Source: Guillardia theta CCMP2712 | Taxonomy: Eukaryota > Cryptophyceae > Pyrenomonadales > Geminigeraceae | DNA: 27,334 nucleotides | Direction: 5' to 3' | Assembly: GCF_000315625.1 (NCBI RefSeq) | Contig: NW_005434640.1 | Location: 86,665-113,998, forward strand | Shown: piece after piece, positions 9,682-20,221 of the stretch | Position numbering within the stretch: the stretch's first letter is position 1 | Layout: each line of letters starts with the position of its first letter | The notes under the pieces: model-generated | The model's database searches: none | What the model was told of the DNA's origin: nothing | Seen by the model: the letters and a program-made list of their open reading frames with translations, nothing else | Made by a program: the position numbers and the translations under genes

Positions 9682-12600
9682 ATGATCGATAGGCCGGTGA
9701 GGTTTCCGATGCCCTCCTGGCGCTTTTTTATCCTGCTGGTACTGCTGACGCTGTGCCAATCGGGAGTGAGAGTGAAATCCATGACGACATGGGTGCGGAG
9801 GTCAGACGCAAGGAATCTGTTGCAAGACATTGAGAAGGATGTTTGCAATGGACTCTGGTTCGACTTTCGCTACCTGATAGGTGAGGGTCCCAAACATGAG
9901 TGAGTGTAGATGTATCTGATTTGTTGGGGTCAGGGAGGACGTATGAAAGCCTCTACGGGCCCTACGTGCTTTTTGAAGACGAAAAGACAACTTTCAAGCC
10001 ATTGGAGAATGCTTCATTTTGTTCCATATTGAGCTTTGTAAAGGACTTTCTCATCACTTTTCCTTTCACTGACTTTGTTCTCACAGGCTGGAGTCAATTG
10101 CGATCCCATGAACGAGTTGGAAGGGATCAACAGGATAGTCGACAGCAACCAGTGCTCCCTGATATTCAAGTACCTCCAGAGGCATCTGAACATGCACAAG
10201 ATCAACCGGTGGCTCGAGTTATCTTCATGTGCAGCAGAGATGCACTCAACTGAAGTTGTCGGCGACAAGAATCTCGAGATGGTGAAGTTCGAGCTCTCAA
10301 GGCATATGATGAGCTACCTGGTCCTTGACACCGACGTGAACGTGCCGCTGCTCTGCGGACTGTTCCATTCGCTCGTAGAGGATCCGGATTTGGAGCTCAT
10401 TCCCAAGGACCAGGATGTTGGTGTTTGCAACAAGTCTGGCTCATATGCTTGCGCACCCAAGGACTGGCGGTGGTGCGACAATGCCACGTCATCAGAGAAG
10501 TCGTCAGTTGAGGTCATTTACTCCGACCTGCTGCAGTCCCAGCTGCAGAACGTCAGAGACAAGATCCAGCAGTCTGTTGAAAAGTCCCTGAGGTCCCTGG
10601 TAGACGATGCTTTCTCGTGGGTGCTGGAGCGGGATCCCTCGGAGCAGGAGGAGGACTCGCTCGTGGCCCTGCTGCAACAAGGGAAGGATTTCAAGTACCT
10701 TGTACAGTACCTGCACTCCACCAAGGAGTACAGGATCAAGTGCGCAGCGGCATTCTGCACGGCCAACAGCAAGAAGGCGGTTGACAACGTGTTCCACGAA
10801 GTGCTGCTACGTCCCGCAGACCCGGTAGCACTCCGCAGGTACACGGACATGCTGCACGATGGTTTCCATACCACGACGCTCCGCAAGATTCTCAAGGAGT
10901 CGGAGGAGTACAAGACCCTCTGCCTCAGAGACGGACTTTCTGTCTGCGACAGCGCCCGCTCCATCGTCCGGATGATGTACCTCAAAGTGCTGGGACGGCA
11001 CCCGGACCTCGGCGGGCTGACGGCGTACTCGCGGCAGCTCGTCCTGGGGAAGTTCACTGAGAGCCAGCTGCAGAACGAGCTGGAGAAATCAGATGAGTTT
11101 GTCAACGGGGCAGGGCTGAGGAGGAAGGCACTTTCCATCGTGGAGACGTTGAAGAGAGGGTATCAGGAGTGCTCCGACGCTCGCTTCACTGAGAACCCCT
11201 ACTGGAACGGGCGATGGTGCGACAGGAGTGGGTGCGACGACAACTCCAGCGTTCCCTGCACGACTTTCCCTCTTGAGATGTACGCGCAGACTGAGATGGA
11301 GCTGGCGGGGGTCAACCCTTCGCTCCCCGCCAGTGAAGTGCGGAAGTTCGAGGAGCTGGTCAAGGTCGTGACCGAGGGCTACGTCCGCCTGCTGGGACGA
11401 TACCCCGATCGAGGCTTCTTGATCTCCAACATGGGCAAGTACATGACGGGCGAAGCGTCCACGGACGGTCTGCACGATCAGTTGCTGTCGAGCCAGGAGC
11501 GTCAGGACAACCTCCAGCAGCGGTCGGAGGGGACGGCGAGGGCGGGTTGGATCGACAAGATCAACATACTCTCTAAGCTCATGATCCGCTACAACCTCTC
11601 CTTCCCGGAGGAGGTCGCCCACTGCTTCCGCTTCCAACCCCAGGGCGACGTCACCTCTGACACCATCGCAGAGTTCATGGACTCCAGCACCAGTGATGGC
11701 AAGCTGCCCTGCCACAGCATCGGGAAGGTGCTCTCGACGCTCCAGGAAGCCTGGAACCAGCACGGCCCGCTGCTGGGCCTGCAGCAGGAGGAGGAGCCGA
11801 TGCTCCCGATCGCCATGTACGTCAACGAGCGACCGCAGTACTTCCTGCAGGTTGTCAGGAGCCTGCAGGCGGTCCACAACATCCGCAAGGTTGCGGCGAT
11901 TGTCATCTCGATGGACAGCGTCAAGGAGGAGATGCTGGACATTGCCTTGAGCATCGACTTTGCCCCTTCCGCATCATTTTCCACCCTGTCAACGAGGACC
12001 TGCTCAAGAATCAGCCTCTCCTCGCCATCAAGGTAATTGTGGTCGAGCTTGAACAACCCTCCTGATCCCCTTGCCATCTTCATCTTCTCTTTTCTCCTCC
12101 CCCTCCCTCTCTCATCTCATCTCATCTCATCTCATCTCATCTCATCTCATCTCATCTCATCTCATCTCATCTCATCTCATCTCATCTCATCTCATCTCAT
12201 CTCATCTCATCTCTTCCCCTCCCCTTCCATTTTCCTATCCCTCCACTCAACTCATCTCCTCTCTCTTTCCATCCTATCCCCTTCTCTCCCCCCCCTTCAC
12301 CTCCTCTCCCCTTCTCTCTCCCCTCTGACTCATCAACTCGCAGCTCCACTGGATCTGGTTGCAGGACATGCTGTGGAACAACATTGCCGAGACGAGAGGA
12401 TGGAAGGGAGACATCGCTCTGCTCGAGGAAGATCACGTGGTCTCGTCCGACTACCTGGACTTGCTCAGCCACCTGGTCTACCTCAAGCAGCATCACTGCC
12501 CAAGGTGCTGGGGGGTGACTCTGCGCTGGGCTTGCATGCACTCCGATGATGAGGACGGGACGAAAGTCTGCCGCAGTCACTCGGTGATCAACACCGGCAT

Positions 12601-13738
12601 CGCCTTCAACCGATCCACGTCAGTATCCTCCCTCCTCCCTTGCCCTCCCTGCTGGTCCTCAGTGTTTCTGCCTCCCTCAATCCTTCTTTCCTCCTCTTCC
12701 TCTTTCTTGGCTGCCTGTTCCGCCTCAATCTGCTCGCCTTCCTTCTTCCCCTCTCTTCCCGGTTTTCTTTTTTAGCCTCTCTCTCATTGAGATTCTATTG
12801 ATCTCCCTCTTCACGTTCTACATCTGCTGATCGTTTGCACCAGATACCTTGCAATCAAGAACAGCAACTTTGACTTGTTTGCTGATGGTTGGGACTGGTC
12901 TTTATTCCATCTCGCACAGGTAAACCCATTTAATCTCCTCCTCCTCCTCCTCCTCCTCCCTCCCCTCCCCTCCCCCCCCCTCCCCTCCTCTCCTCATCTT
13001 TCTCTCTCTCCTCCCTCCTCCCACCACACTATCATCCGCCTCCTTCTCTCCCTCCCTGGTCCATCCTCCTCCATCCTCCATCCTCTTCCTTCGGCAGCAC
13101 ATCTCACGGCAAACACATCAGACCGGGCAGATGCCTCCCATGATGATTGGCCCGGCTCTCTCGCGGGTTCGCAACGTAGGAAGGGAGGGAGTCACCGTTA
13201 CTGAGAAAGGTCCCACCTGTTGCTCTTCCTCCTTCCTTTCCCCCCTCCTTGCTCTACCCTCTTCTGCCGTCTTCCGTCTGTTTCTCTTCCCCGCCTCCTT
13301 CTCTCCTCTCCCTCCACTGCCTGCTTCCCCTCCCCTTGTCTTTCCTCCCCCTCCCTCGCAGCGTCTGAGCTTCACCTCCAGGGGACGAGTTCTTGCAGCG
13401 ACAACTTGAGTATGCAGTAGCCAAGAACTCCCAAGATTCTCTTCCTCTTGATCATCTTTGGATTGACAAGAAGGTTCCTCCTCTAACCCTGCTCCTCCTC
13501 CTCCCCCATCTCTCCTCCTCTCCTTCACTGCCTTACCTCGTTCCGTATCCGTCCCCTTCATCCGTCCTCATCCTCCTCATCCTCCTCCTCTCCCTACCTC
13601 CCTTCTCTTCCCCTCCCCCCTCCTTATTCTTGATCGAATCCTTGACGCTCTTCTCAGGATCGCAACCAGTTCACCCCTCCCATGTGGGAGCCCCTCTACC
13701 TGGGAGCAGGCATTGGGTTCCTTGCTCCTCAGGCGTGA
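9682..13738 (+). CDS. DUF4214-repeat / GnT-II (MGAT2)-like glycosyltransferase, type II Golgi protein
   Basis: The exons are 9682-9880, 9934-10037, 10087-12032, 12344-12618, 12844-12919, 13098-13209, 13382-13473 and 13658-13738; about 961 residues after one base is restored at 11963-11966. An N-terminal helix (SWRFFILLVLLTLCQSG) suggests a Golgi signal anchor. Four DUF4214-like units follow near residues 274-318, 333-378, 391-441 and 530-577, such as MYLKVLGRHPDLGGLTAY. Two WRWCD/GRWCD Cys-rich links are present. From about residue 675 the protein resembles GT16 N-acetylglucosaminyltransferase II, which adds GlcNAc to the alpha-1,6 mannose arm of N-glycans: YVNERPQYFLQVVRSLQ, LHWIWLQDML, ALLEEDHVVSSDYL (metal site), NTGIAFNRSTY and DGWDWSLFHLAQ. 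The C-terminus is GAGIGFLAPQA. The enzyme assignment is by family; the exact acceptor is not known. Confidence 0.85.
12113..12212 (+). repeat. (CTCAT)n pentamer array in intron
   Basis: About 20 perfect CTCAT copies fill part of intron 3 (12033-12343) of the GnT-II-like gene. The array is sense-strand pyrimidine-rich and lies upstream of a good acceptor (CAACTCGCAG). Confidence 0.9.
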
Positions 13739-14573
13739 ATTTGCCGCCACCTCACAAGACGCAGTGAAAGGAAAAGGTCTATATGACATGTTATGCTAGT
13801 CAAGTCAGGTTATCATATTATCAAGTTAAATTCACTTAACAAAAAGTAAGTTTCCACCCCGGTGTTGAACACTGACTGCATGGCGTTCGCTTGTTGGTTC
13901 TGCTACGCCGTAGTACGAGCAAACCGTCGGACGGTCAGTAATGGCCATCATGAGAGTCTTCCCGGCCAGCCGCCAAGTTGACCCTGACACAGTCGCACTG
14001 AGGCCATGCGATGAGAGTGAAGACAGAGACTCAGGACAACCCTTCCTCCTTGCTTCAATCCGAACGGCCCGCGGCCGGGCCGCCGGGCCCGCCGGGCTGA
14101 GTGACAGGGCGGCCAGTCCGTCACTAGAGACTCCGGGACATCCAACTAACGACCTGATCTATTCCCCCACCCCAGCAAAGAAGGGGAAAATTACAAGAAT
14201 GTACCGGTAGTCCTCTGTGGAGGCCAATGATCCGCAAACTACGATGGTCGAGGGGAGGAGGGAGGAGGGAGGAGGAGGAGGAGGAGGAGGAGGAGAGATG
14301 GTGAGGAGGAATAAGATGCAGCAAAGACAGCAGAGAGAAAGACAGGAAGTGTAGAGGAGAAGAAGAGCACATGAGATATAGTAATGTAAGAGCAACGCCC
14401 TGGATCCCATGACAAAGTGTCCACGAAGCAAGAGTTTCGGAGCAAGAGTACATCTGCCGCTGTTGAGAGATGAAGTTTGTATGTGTCTGTATGATGTATG
14501 CTCAAAATTACCGCAATGATATCTCTCTGGTTGAAGGTTGTAGAAGAGATTGAACAGCTGTCCCTGGCAGAAC
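13739..14573. other. Intergenic region between GnT-II-like and THI5-like genes
   Basis: No gene is visible. The left part (13780-13850) is AT-rich. A short GC-rich island (about 14064-14100, CCGCGGCCGGGCCGCC) is followed by AGTGAC, as at other islands in this window. About 14250-14300 is a GAG/GGA microsatellite. The last 100 bp before the ATG at 14574 hold no recognisable promoter element. Confidence 0.45.
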
Positions 14574-17358
14574 ATGGTAGTCAAGACAAACATCGTCGTG
14601 GCACTTGATTGGACTCCAAACACTAATCACATCGGTGACATGTCCTTTCCTGATCCTCTCACTATGTCCGGAATCTCTCTGCTCTCATCCTCCCATTTCC
14701 TTGTTTTGCTGCCTTACTCCTCCTCGTCCCTCACTTCCCTTCCCTCCCTCGCCGTGTCCACTTTCCTCTTCGTCCTCCCTCCTCTTCTTCCTCTCTCCTC
14801 TTCTTCCTCTCTCCTCCTCTTCCTCTTTTCCTCTCTTCCTCTCTTCCTCTCTTCCTCTCTCCCGCTCTTCCTCTCTCCCGCTCTCCCTCTCACTCGCTTC
14901 TAAACTATCCGCAGGCATCTTTGTTGCTCAGTCCCTAGGGCTCTACGACAAGGCCAACCTGCAGGCAGCGAGCTGTCGAGGGTCCAGGTAGCAACTGACG
15001 CCCATGTCCAGGTGGACGCGATCTCCCCGGATGCTGACTCTTACGCCAAGACGCCGAGGAGGAGGTAGTGCGTTGCTCCATGGTTGTGCTGAGACGACGA
15101 TGATGTGTTCCTGTGGGAAGGGTCGAGGAGAGGACGGCGCACTTTGGGGTCTGCCCGTCGGAGACTGTTATCAGCTGCCATGCACATGGCGAAGGAGGGG
15201 CGGGAGCGTCGAGGATCGTGGCTGTGGCTGCGATCCTGCAGCAGCAAACCTCGGCGATTGTCACATTGAAGGTGGGGAGAGGTTGAGGGAGAGAGAGGAG
15301 GCAGAGGAGAAGGGAGGAGAGGAAAGGGAGAGAAAGGGGAGAGAAGAAAGAAGGGAGATGAGGAGAGAAAGGGGAAACAGGAGATGTGAGGCGAGGAGAA
15401 AGGAGACAGAAGCTAAGGCGGCAGTGGCTGTGACGGTGATTGCTGTAAAGGAGAAAGGAAGGACAGTCTTTAGATTGAGACTTTTCAGGCGCTATCATTC
15501 TATTCGCCCTCCGACCTCCTCTTGATCAAGTTCTCTCTCCCTCTCCCTCGTGCTCTTCCTCGCCCTCGTGTCATTCTCGTCCTTCCTCTCCTCTCCTGCC
15601 CTGCCTTTCTCCTCCTCTTTCCTGCACTTCACTGATCTTCTCCTGCAGTCGAGTGGAGTGGACAGGCCTGCAAAGCTGGATGGACGGAAGTACGCGTCCT
15701 ACGAAGGGAGATTCGGTGACAGGAAAGGATCTTTCACTCTTCCTCTGATGTGCAGCTTGCAGAAATGGATATCGTGCGGCAGCTGATTTGCGATGATGGC
15801 GGGAAGGGAGAGGTAGACTCCGATCCTGTCCTCTCCTCTCTTGGGTCCTGTCTTGTCTATACCTCCCCTCTCTCCCACTCCCTCTCCCTCTCTCTCTTCC
15901 TCTCCCTCTCCCTCTCCCTCACCCTCGCCCCTCCTTTACTCTCTTAGCAGTTCTTTCAAAGCTCTACAGGTGGAGGAAGTGAGGCATGGTGAACATGGAC
16001 TCGGAATCTTCAACACCCTTGTTCAACATCCTGAGGTCTTTCGCTTCCTCCTCCGCCTCCTCCTTTTTCCTTCCTCCTCCTCCTCCTACTACTACTACTA
16101 CTTCTCCTCCTCTTCCTCCTCCTCTTCCTCCTACACCTCTTCCTCCTTCTCCTCCTCCTCCTTCTCCTCCTCAACTTTCGCCTCCTCCTCCTCCTCCTCC
16201 TCCTCCTCAACTTCTTCGTCCTCCTCAACTTCCTCCTACACCTCTTCCTCCTTCAATGTGAGCTTGTGCTTCAGGTCTACGACGCTACATGGGTTTTCAT
16301 GCCGTGGGAAGGAGTGATTGCAAGACAGAGTGGCATCGAGCTTAACGTAGGAGAGAGGAGGAGGTGGAGGAACTTTCACCGAGGGATGGAGAGTGGAAGG
16401 AGACGAGGAAAGTGAGCAGGAACAGGAGGATGGAACTGTAAATATGAGAATGAAAACAGCTGGGACGAGGACAAGGAGAAGAAGGGAGAGGAGGACAAGG
16501 ACAGCGAGGAGGACAACGAAGGAGGAAGAGGAAGAGGAAGAGGAAGAGGAAGAGGAAGAGGGGCAGGGAGAGGAAGAGGGAAAGGGAGAGGAAGAGGGAA
16601 AGGGAGAGGAAGAGGAATGGGTCGCTCATCCTTTGGCAGGTTTTCGGTCTGGAGGATGTTCCCTACGGCTACACCCCCATCCTCATCTCTCATCTCGACA
16701 CCCTCGCTGAGCTGGGAGAAGACGCTCGGCGTTTCCTCAAGGTCCTCCTCTCCCACCCCCCACTTACGAAACATTCTCACACCTCCCTCCTCCCTCCTCC
16801 CTCCNNNNNNNNNNNNNNNNNNNNNNNNNNNNNNNNNNNNNNNNNNNNNNNNNNNNNNNNNNNNNNNNNNNNNNNNNNNNNNNNNNNNNNNNNNNNNNNN
16901 NNNNACTTTACCTTCCTCCGTCCCTCCCTCCCTCCCTCCTCCCTCCTCCTCCTCCTCCTCCTCCTCCTCCTCCTCCCTCCTATTCGCCACGACAGCGTGG
17001 GGGGAGATGAAGCTGGAGAAATGGAAGGCTTTTACCGACTGGCTAGAGAGCAACAATATCATCAAAGGTAAGGAGATGGTAGACGGCCTGAAGGGGAGGT
17101 GGCGAGGTCGGAGAGGAACAGCAACAGGAGCAGAGAGGAGAAGAGGAAGAAGGGTTTGGGAAGGAGCAACAGAGCAGGAGAGGGAAAGAAAGCAGGAGAG
17201 AGGACTGAGGAGGTTGGGAAGGAGGAGACTGGGAAGTTTTGAATAGGAGAAGAGGAGGGAGAGGAGGGAGGGATGAGACTGATTCAGCTTCAGATCGAGA
17301 AGGAAAAACTCTCCCTGCTCCGGATCCAAAGCTTCTCTTCACCAACGACTACCTGTAG
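14574..17358 (+). CDS. THI5/NMT1-like (ThiY-like) thiamine pyrimidine protein, one exon lost in gap
   Basis: The visible exons are 14574-14634, 14915-14964, 15012-15064, 15121-15271, 15649-15715, 15763-15812, 15970-16035, 16275-16346, 16640-16741, [missing], 16996-17067 and 17294-17358. The start peptide MVVKTNIVVALDWTPNTNHI carries the LDWTPNTNH signature of the THI5/ThiY periplasmic-binding-like fold. Later motifs agree: HFGVCPSETVIS, VAVAAILQQQTSAIVTLK, RPAKLDGRKYASYEGRF, ATWVFMPWEGVIARQ, YGYTPILISH and a final KLLFTNDYL. The family either makes the pyrimidine phosphate of thiamine (fungal Thi5) or binds its precursor (bacterial ThiY). The CCCFC iron motif of fungal Thi5 is absent; its place holds VPYGYTPILIS. 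No signal peptide is obvious. Intron 2 (14965-15011) starts with GC instead of GT. The exon ending at 16741 is phase 0 but the next needs phase 1, so an exon is missing around the N gap. Confidence 0.85.
16052..16258 (+). repeat. CTCCTC-rich microsatellite intron filler
   Basis: A nearly pure pyrimidine stretch of TCC/TAC triplets fills intron 16036-16274 of the THI5-like gene. The Ser-, Pro- or Arg-rich reading frames across it are repeat translations. Confidence 0.75.
16805..16904. other. Assembly gap (100 N)
   Basis: Exactly 100 N lie in an intron-like CCTCC tract of the THI5-like gene. The round number suggests a placeholder of unknown true size. Comparison with the family suggests that about 40-50 residues are missing. 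Confidence 0.95.
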
Positions 17359-17631
17359 GCTGTCGCACGATGTTTGACCAGAGAGAGTGAAGCAAGGTGT
17401 GTAAGAGAAGAGGGCAGGAAGGAGAGGAGGAGAGAAGGAGGAGAGTCAATGTCAAGATCCGGAAGTAGATTCTTACACCCTCTACACTTCCATACACGTT
17501 CGACTGTTTTATTTTAACCACATCGTCTCAACTTGATAGCTCTCTATCCCTCTCCTCCCTACTCCTCCTCCTCCTCCATTCATTTCTTCTACTCCTTCCC
17601 CTCCTCTCCTCCTCCTCCATCTCTTCCTCCT

Positions 17632-18132
17632 CTAGGTCGGCTCGAGCTCCCCGAGGTAAATCTGTTCACGTCCAGTCAGGCAGGCGGAGGCTTCAGCGTC
17701 CCTCACCTTCTTGTCGGAGCTAGCGGATGCAATGATGGGTTCAAAGGGATGAAAATCAACCTCGTTGACACATCCTGCGTGCCCCGGCAGCTTGTACCTG
17801 CCATGGCACCTCACCAACATGCTCGACGGCAGCACTCCTCCACTCACTGCAGCTTCCCGTGCTCTGCGTCCCACACATACACCATCTTGTCTGCACTGCC
17901 GGATCCGACGCGCGCGGCTGCTTCCTCGTCAGCATCCTCGTCCTCGGGGCACCCACTCACCGTCCGGGGACCAAGCGCATCGGATCAGATTCTTCTCGTA
18001 GTTGTGCATGTGACCTCCCATGACTAGCTTACAGCGCGATCCTTCGACGAAAGGACGAGTGTCCCACACTCTGACGCTGAGAGGAACGAGTGAGTGACCC
18101 CATGACAAACTCCCCTCCTGCTCCTGCTCCTA

Positions 18133-18219
<87 letters not shown>

Positions 18220-19211
18220 TGCCTCTTCCTGTCATTCCACCTCCCTTCTGATTCTCTCCTATCAATGCGCATCCCTATCTTTCTAATCTTCATCCTCCTC
18301 TCCCGAGGGCGAGCGCTTACGTGTTGTCCATGGCGTTGGACAAGAGCATCTGACCGTCAGGACTCAACCGCAACCCTGTGAGAGTGTCGGTATGGCCAGA
18401 CCTGCGCTCCCGTCACGACCACTCCAGCTCCTCCTCAGCATCCACGACAGAGATTGGCGCAGCAGCAGAAGCAGCAACAGCAGATGAAGTCAAAAAACAC
18501 GATGGAAGAACTGTAGCACCAGCACCAGCACCAGCACCAGCACCAGCACCAGCACCAGCACCAGCACCAGCACCAGCATGCTCGCAGAGCATTCAACTCA
18601 CATTGTCAGCTCGATCTCTTCCTTTCGGAGGTCCCAGATCTTGATTTCGTTGTCGAGGCCACCCGAGAACACCCTGTTGCCGTCGTCGCTCAGCTCCACC
18701 GCCGTCACCTGAGCGACAGCATCAACAGCACAGCACAGGAACCCGAGCTCCTCCTCACCTGGTAGCTTTCCTCCAGCGACGTGACTGCGTTGCGGACTCT
18801 GGGGTCCCAAACTTTGATCGTACCGTCATCAGACGCACTGGCTCCGATCAGAACGCCACGGCGAGTGCAGCAGCAGGAGTTCACAAAGCTGCTATGACCG
18901 GAGAATTTCTTTATTCTCTTTCCAGTCTCCGCGTCCCAGAACATGACCATCTGTCATCCAGGGAGAAAACTTCATCATCAAAGAGGACGACGAGAGCAGA
19001 GGAGCATATAACATAAGAAAGAGTAGAGGAGAAGGTGGAACCAATAAGAGCAGGGCAGGAGAACGAGCAAGAGCAGGAGCAGGAGCAGGAGCAAGATGAC
19101 CACGGTTTTCTCTCCTCACCTTATCAGCTGCGCAAGACCACAAGTTACTCCCATCAAATGACCACTGCAGTTGCAAAACAGCCTGGAGCATGTGTCAGGA
19201 AGCCTGCGGAA

Positions 19212-19278
<67 letters not shown>

Positions 19279-19711
19279 AGAGTTCTGACCTGCTTGTGTC
19301 CCTTCAACACCCCATAATTCACGCAGTCTCCGTAGACCTCCCATAGGAAAATATCCTTGTCATGCCCTGCAGATGCAAGGTACTTCCCGGTGGGATCGAA
19401 CCTTACAGTCAGAACCTGCGAGCTCGTCATTCAACGTAGGTGCATGTTCCACATATGATGCCATGATGACAAGACTGCAAGACACACGATCCTCCCCCGC
19501 CCTCCTCCCCCGCCGAGTACAAGCATCAACAGGAGAAGCCAACGGCAGGAAGCTCGTCACTACTCACCTCTCCGCCATGACCCTGAAGGAGCATGATGGG
19601 AGCAAGGAGGGCAGATGTTCTGTGCTCTTCCTTCTCATCTCCCTTGCTCTTCTTCGCCACCAGCGCATCCTCTCCCGTCGGGCTCCTAGGCCTTTTCGCT
19701 ACCAGCGCCAT
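17632..19711 (-). CDS. SNRNP40: U5 snRNP 40 kDa WD40 protein
   Basis: SNRNP40 (U5-40K) is a seven-bladed WD40 protein of the spliceosomal U5 particle that binds Prp8. Ten exons join in phase: 19568-19711, 19290-19415, 19120-19182, 18759-18950, 18602-18708, 18321-18401, 17961-18076, 17848-17917, 17707-17797 and 17632-17661. They encode 339 residues (human 357). A basic N-terminus (MALVAKRPRSPTGEDALVAK) is followed by APIMLLQGHGGE, very close to human APIMLLSGHEGE. Further matches are EVYGDCVNYGVLKGH, GHSSFVNSCC, SDDGTIKVWD, SGGLDNEIKIWDLR, LLSNAMDNTVRVWDTRPF, MHNYEKNLIRCAWSPD, YKLPGHAGCVNEVDFHP and the final IYLGELEPT. Introns range from 43 to 244 nt, and four contain hexamer repeats. The call is very secure. 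The gene is convergent with the THI5-like gene (273 bp apart). Confidence 0.95.
18114..18220 (-). repeat. (CTCCTG)n hexamer array in SNRNP40 intron 6
   Basis: About 17 near-perfect CTCCTG units (plus strand) lie in intron 18077-18320. Reading frames rich in Arg-Ser or Ala-Gly here are artefacts of the repeat. Confidence 0.9.
18514..18580 (-). repeat. (AGCACC)n hexamer array in SNRNP40 intron 5
   Basis: About 11 perfect AGCACC units (plus strand) lie in intron 18402-18601. Confidence 0.9.
19066..19278 (-). repeat. (GAGCAG)n hexamer arrays in SNRNP40 introns 2 and 3
   Basis: Two arrays of GAGCAG (plus strand), at about 19066-19094 and 19214-19278, flank exon 3 (19120-19182). They share the unit found in intron 6 on the other strand. 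Confidence 0.85.
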
Positions 19712-20221
19712 GCCCCTCCTCGTGCCCTTTGACTACAGACCCGTTTATTCAAACCACCCCTTGCCGTTCTTTGCTGGTCGATGGCATTCAAGGTGCACGA
19801 AAGTATATATGTAGTCAAATTAAATAATTTGATCCTCGTACCTTTGTAGTGCAGGGATTGAAATAAGGGGTGGGGTAGTGATCCAATTTCACTATTTGGG
19901 CGGCTCTGGTCCTCTGACACGGATATAGTAAAGCGTAACCACAACAATGGATGATCACATGAAACGGTTCAACGGTTCTCAACCAATCTGTAACGTTCGG
20001 ATCGAGGGGACAGCCCAGAGGGGGTAGTCTATTATGAAAAAGACAGGGGTGGGTGTCGAACATGAAGCAACGAAGCTTCAAAGGTGGGGGTCATTTCATG
20101 ATGAAATTAGGGGTAGTTTTTGAACAAAGGGTTGTTGTACCCACCGGTTATGTTGAATCAGACACGGATGCAGGATTAGATGGGGGTAGGGTTCTAGTTC
20201 ACCCGAAATAGCTTAGGCGGC
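19712..20221. promoter_or_regulatory. Divergent intergenic region with GGGGTAG motifs
   Basis: This space separates SNRNP40 (minus) from the coiled-coil gene at 20222 (plus). It is less GC-rich than its surroundings. GGGGTAG or GGGGGTAG occurs at 19872, 20020, 20110 and 20182 on the plus strand, the last about 33 bp before the ATG. These may be promoter elements. No gene is visible. Confidence 0.45.

Noticed and set aside
12113-12212. Regular CTCAT repeats as a possible CRISPR or satellite array
   Set aside because: There are no spacers, the unit is 5 bp, and the array lies inside a clear intron.
16010-16228. Arg/Lys-rich minus-strand protein
   Set aside because: It is a translation of the CTCCTC intron filler in the THI5-like gene.
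18024-18293. Arg-Ser and Ala-Gly repeat proteins
   Set aside because: They are six-frame translations of the CTCCTG hexamer in an SNRNP40 intron.
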